The position numbers and the translations under genes are program-made. This document shows, piece by piece, positions 15,397 through 17,768 of a stretch of 17,768 bases of DNA. The DNA comes from an uncultured Campylobacter sp. (GTDB taxonomy: Bacteria > Campylobacterota > Campylobacteria > Campylobacterales > Campylobacteraceae). Under the pieces are notes generated by a model, which made no database searches, was not told the DNA's origin, and was given only the letters and a program-made list of their open reading frames with translations. Position 1 is the first letter of the stretch. Each line of letters begins with the position of its first letter. Where the stretch lies: NCBI RefSeq assembly GCF_938017615.1, contig NZ_CALIJA010000113.1, forward strand, positions 1 through 17,768, written 5' to 3'.

Positions 15397-17712
15397 ATGA
15401 AATTTAAAATTTCATTAGCGGCATGTATGTGCCTACTATGCAGCAGTTTGGCTGCAGCGCAAAGTGGCGGTAATTCTGCGCCTGAAAAGTCGCAGAATAT
15501 GGGCGTAATCGAGGTAAATTCCGTCGGCGATAATATCAGCGAGAGCGGCATCGACGAGGGCTTTTTGAGCAAAAATGTGCAGCATGGTATCCTTGCGGGC
15601 AAGCGCGCTTTGGATCTTCCGTATCAGATCAACACGATCAGTAAGGAGATCATGAACCACCAAGGCGTCACCGGCTACGAGGAGGCGGTCAAATACTTCC
15701 CGTCCGCGCAGATTCAGATGCGCGGCGGCGCTACGGTCGGACGCCCGCAGACGCGCGGCTTTGAAGGTAGCGTCGTAGGCAACAGCTTCTGGGACGGCTT
15801 TTATACGATTTCGACGACGGCGATTCCGATGGCGATGTTTGAGAGCTTTCAGGTGCAAAACGGCGTCGCAGGCTCGCTCTACAGCGCGCAAAATCCGGTC
15901 GGGATTTTCAGCTACACGCGCAAGCGCCCGGTAAAAGATCAATACATAATTTGGAGCGATTATATGTCTCGAAGCAACCTGGGGCTGGGACTTGATCTAT
16001 CCGATAAATTTGAAAAATTCGGCTACCGCGCGGTGTTTTATGGATCCAACGGCGACAGACAGCCCAAGGGTTCAAATTTACAGCGCCGCTTAGCCAGCGT
16101 CACGATGGAATTTTATCCGACGGGCGATCTTACTTTTGAAACCGCGGCTAGCTATTATGAGCACAATACCAAGGGCTTTGCGGGGCAGTTTGCCCTCGGC
16201 GTAAAAGACGGCAAGATTACGGACGGAATTACGCTTCCAAGAGCAGTAGATTCCTCAGAGCGCGGTCTTGGGCAGAGCTTCGGAGGTATGCATCTAAAAA
16301 CCACGACCGCAAGCGCGAAATTTAAATTTACGCCTACCGATAAATGGTATTTAGAGGGCGGCTTTCAGTTTCAGCGCACCGATCGCGACATTCACAGCGT
16401 CGTAAACTATTTGCTTCCCGAAGGGTTTGATTGCGCTAATTACGCTGCTTTGCCGAATAATAGAAAGCCTGCTATATGTTTAAGTAACCCAAATGCGAAA
16501 TGGACGCAGCCGGGCGATTATTATACCCAACATAGCGGCGGTGCTACGGCGGCATATAGATTCGATCTGCCAAGCGGCTATCTCAAGGCAAATACGCAGT
16601 TTAACACGGGCGATATCGAGCATGATTTTAGCGTGCAGACCAACGGATACCACTGGACGCAGGATAGATATAAAAACGCGAGTACCAACTATACTTCGCC
16701 TACTATCGGTAACATAAACGATCCTAAAATTTTAGATTACACTAACGCTAAGCGCGGAAGCGGGTTATATCATTTCGCAGTCATAGATATGTATAACGTC
16801 TCGGTACTAGACGATATCACGATAAACGATAAATTTGACATGATGTTAAGTGCGTCTAAGGCGTGGATGAGGCAGGAATCCTACAATACTACCCAGCAAA
16901 GACTTGTCAAAGCCTATAGCGATTCGGGATATAGCTGGGCGGGCAGTTTGATCTTTCATCCGGTAGAGGACGCTAGCATCTACTACACCTATGCAGATAG
17001 CTTGCAGCAGGGCTCTACCTATGTTTATAAGAGCGGTCCGCATCGCGGAGAAGTGGTCTCCACGTCGCCGTATCGCTCCAAGCAGCACGAGATCGGCGCC
17101 AAGATCCGCGTAGCCGATATGATCGATTTTAGCGTAGCGTATTTTGATATCCGCAGACCTATCGCGTATCTAAATAGCTCTACCGGACTCTATGGCATAA
17201 ACGGCGAGCAGCGCAACCGTGGATTTGAGTTTATGAGCGGCGGACGAATAACTGAAAATTTAAGCGTGCTCGGAGGCTTTACCTACATCGATCCTAAGAT
17301 GCATAACGTAAGCATTGAGGGCGCTAATCGCAAGGTCGCAAACGGTATCCCTAAGCTTAACGCAAATTTGATGTTTGATTACGAGATCCCGGGAACCAAT
17401 AAACTTGCGATCAGCACAAATTTCCACTACACCGGCAAGATGTATCTGGATGATCTAAATACCCAGAGCACTCCTAGCTTTTTCGTTACCGATCTTGGAA
17501 TGAGATACACGAGCGAGCATCTTTTGGGCGATAAGACCACGCTGCGCTTCAACGTAAATAACGTATTTAACAAAAAATATTGGGCGGGAATGTATCCTGC
17601 GAGTGCCGACGGTGCGGGCGGACTTAACGTAACTAGCGTGCTAGGCTCGGCAAACGGCGTAACGCTAGGCGAAAGCAGAAGCTTCATGCTCTCTGCGGAG
17701 GTGAAATTTTAA
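15397..17712 (+). CDS. TonB-dependent siderophore-type outer-membrane receptor
   Basis: Outer-membrane transporter of 771 residues, normal for siderophore receptors. The signal peptide (1-21) has a basic MKFK start, a hydrophobic core and cleavage after LAAA. A TonB-box-like GVIEVN is at 36-41. The plug (about 60-175) contains LPYQINTISKEIM, MRGGATVGRPQTRGFEG and VQNGVAGSLYSAQNPVG, typical of ferric-siderophore plugs. The barrel ends VKF with C-terminal phenylalanine, and NNVFNKKYWAGMYP marks the last strands. In-frame ATGs at 15334, 15379 and 15397 are possible; I chose 15397 because it starts a textbook signal peptide after AAGGA, but 15379 (after AAGGGA) is nearly as good. The substrate cannot be told from sequence: siderophore, or another metal chelate. 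No periplasmic binding protein or ABC transporter gene is in the window. Confidence 0.9.
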   Translation: MKFKISLAACMCLLCSSLAAAQSGGNSAPEKSQNMGVIEVNSVGDNISESGIDEGFLSKNVQHGILAGKRALDLPYQINTISKEIMNHQGVTGYEEAVKYFPSAQIQMRGGATVGRPQTRGFEGSVVGNSFWDGFYTISTTAIPMAMFESFQVQNGVAGSLYSAQNPVGIFSYTRKRPVKDQYIIWSDYMSRSNLGLGLDLSDKFEKFGYRAVFYGSNGDRQPKGSNLQRRLASVTMEFYPTGDLTFETAASYYEHNTKGFAGQFALGVKDGKITDGITLPRAVDSSERGLGQSFGGMHLKTTTASAKFKFTPTDKWYLEGGFQFQRTDRDIHSVVNYLLPEGFDCANYAALPNNRKPAICLSNPNAKWTQPGDYYTQHSGGATAAYRFDLPSGYLKANTQFNTGDIEHDFSVQTNGYHWTQDRYKNASTNYTSPTIGNINDPKILDYTNAKRGSGLYHFAVIDMYNVSVLDDITINDKFDMMLSASKAWMRQESYNTTQQRLVKAYSDSGYSWAGSLIFHPVEDASIYYTYADSLQQGSTYVYKSGPHRGEVVSTSPYRSKQHEIGAKIRVADMIDFSVAYFDIRRPIAYLNSSTGLYGINGEQRNRGFEFMSGGRITENLSVLGGFTYIDPKMHNVSIEGANRKVANGIPKLNANLMFDYEIPGTNKLAISTNFHYTGKMYLDDLNTQSTPSFFVTDLGMRYTSEHLLGDKTTLRFNVNNVFNKKYWAGMYPASADGAGGLNVTSVLGSANGVTLGESRSFMLSAEVKF

Positions 17713-17741
17713 AATTTGGCGGGTTTAAAATTTCTACTTCG

Positions 17742-17768
17742 GCGGCGCGAATGGTTATAGCGCCGCTT
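17742..17768 (+). terminator. Probable terminator of the second receptor, cut by the window edge
   Basis: A perfect 7-bp G+C-rich inverted repeat, GCGGCGC and GCGCCGC, with an 11-nt loop, 29 bases after the stop codon. The window ends two T residues into what may be a T-tract. Confidence 0.55.

Noticed and set aside
15436..15942. 168-codon minus-strand ORF inside the second receptor
   Set aside because: Antisense to the signal peptide and plug coding region; Arg/Ala-rich shadow with no domain.

Overview
The window looks like chromosome of a Campylobacter or close Campylobacterota relative with moderate G+C (possibly the C. gracilis/showae/rectus side of the genus; the species is a guess). 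The reasons are the AAATTTA-rich intergenic sequence, the short zinc-free-type adenylate kinase, the short RecN, and a core gene order that I recall from C. jejuni: ppa, adk and aspS on one strand, then nadK, recN, tatD, a lytic transglycosylase and rlpA on the other.

Layout. Positions 1-3056 hold a haemoglobin/haemoglobin-haptoglobin type TonB-dependent receptor whose 5' end runs off the left edge. A 750-base gene-free stretch follows, with a terminator at each end and what looks like a decayed dispersed repeat in the middle. From 3807 to 7241 on the minus strand lie ppa, a small periplasmic OB-fold (BOF) protein, adk and aspS. The aspS/nadK divergent promoter region is near 7242-7324. On the plus strand come nadK-recN (overlapping), then tatD, a membrane-targeted lytic transglycosylase and the lipoprotein RlpA (10637-12404). 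In C. jejuni, as I recall, a response-regulator gene sits between recN and tatD; it is missing here.

After rlpA synteny stops. Positions 12405-14336 are an A+T-rich accessory patch. It holds a VbhA-like (Fic-antitoxin-like) small protein with no Fic toxin beside it. Convergent to it is a three-gene operon encoding two overlapping small membrane proteins and an acidic soluble protein of unknown function. This is the least explained part of the window. A YihY-family membrane protein follows (14337-15170, minus). Divergent from it is a second TonB-dependent receptor of the siderophore type (15397-17712, plus) with a possible operator and a candidate terminator at the right edge.

Together the core genes cover pyrophosphate removal, adenylate balance, Asp/Asn-tRNA charging, NADP synthesis, recombination repair, and cell-wall cleavage with daughter-cell separation. 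The two flanking receptors serve iron or haem acquisition. I found no tRNA, rRNA, CRISPR array, insertion sequence or phage gene.
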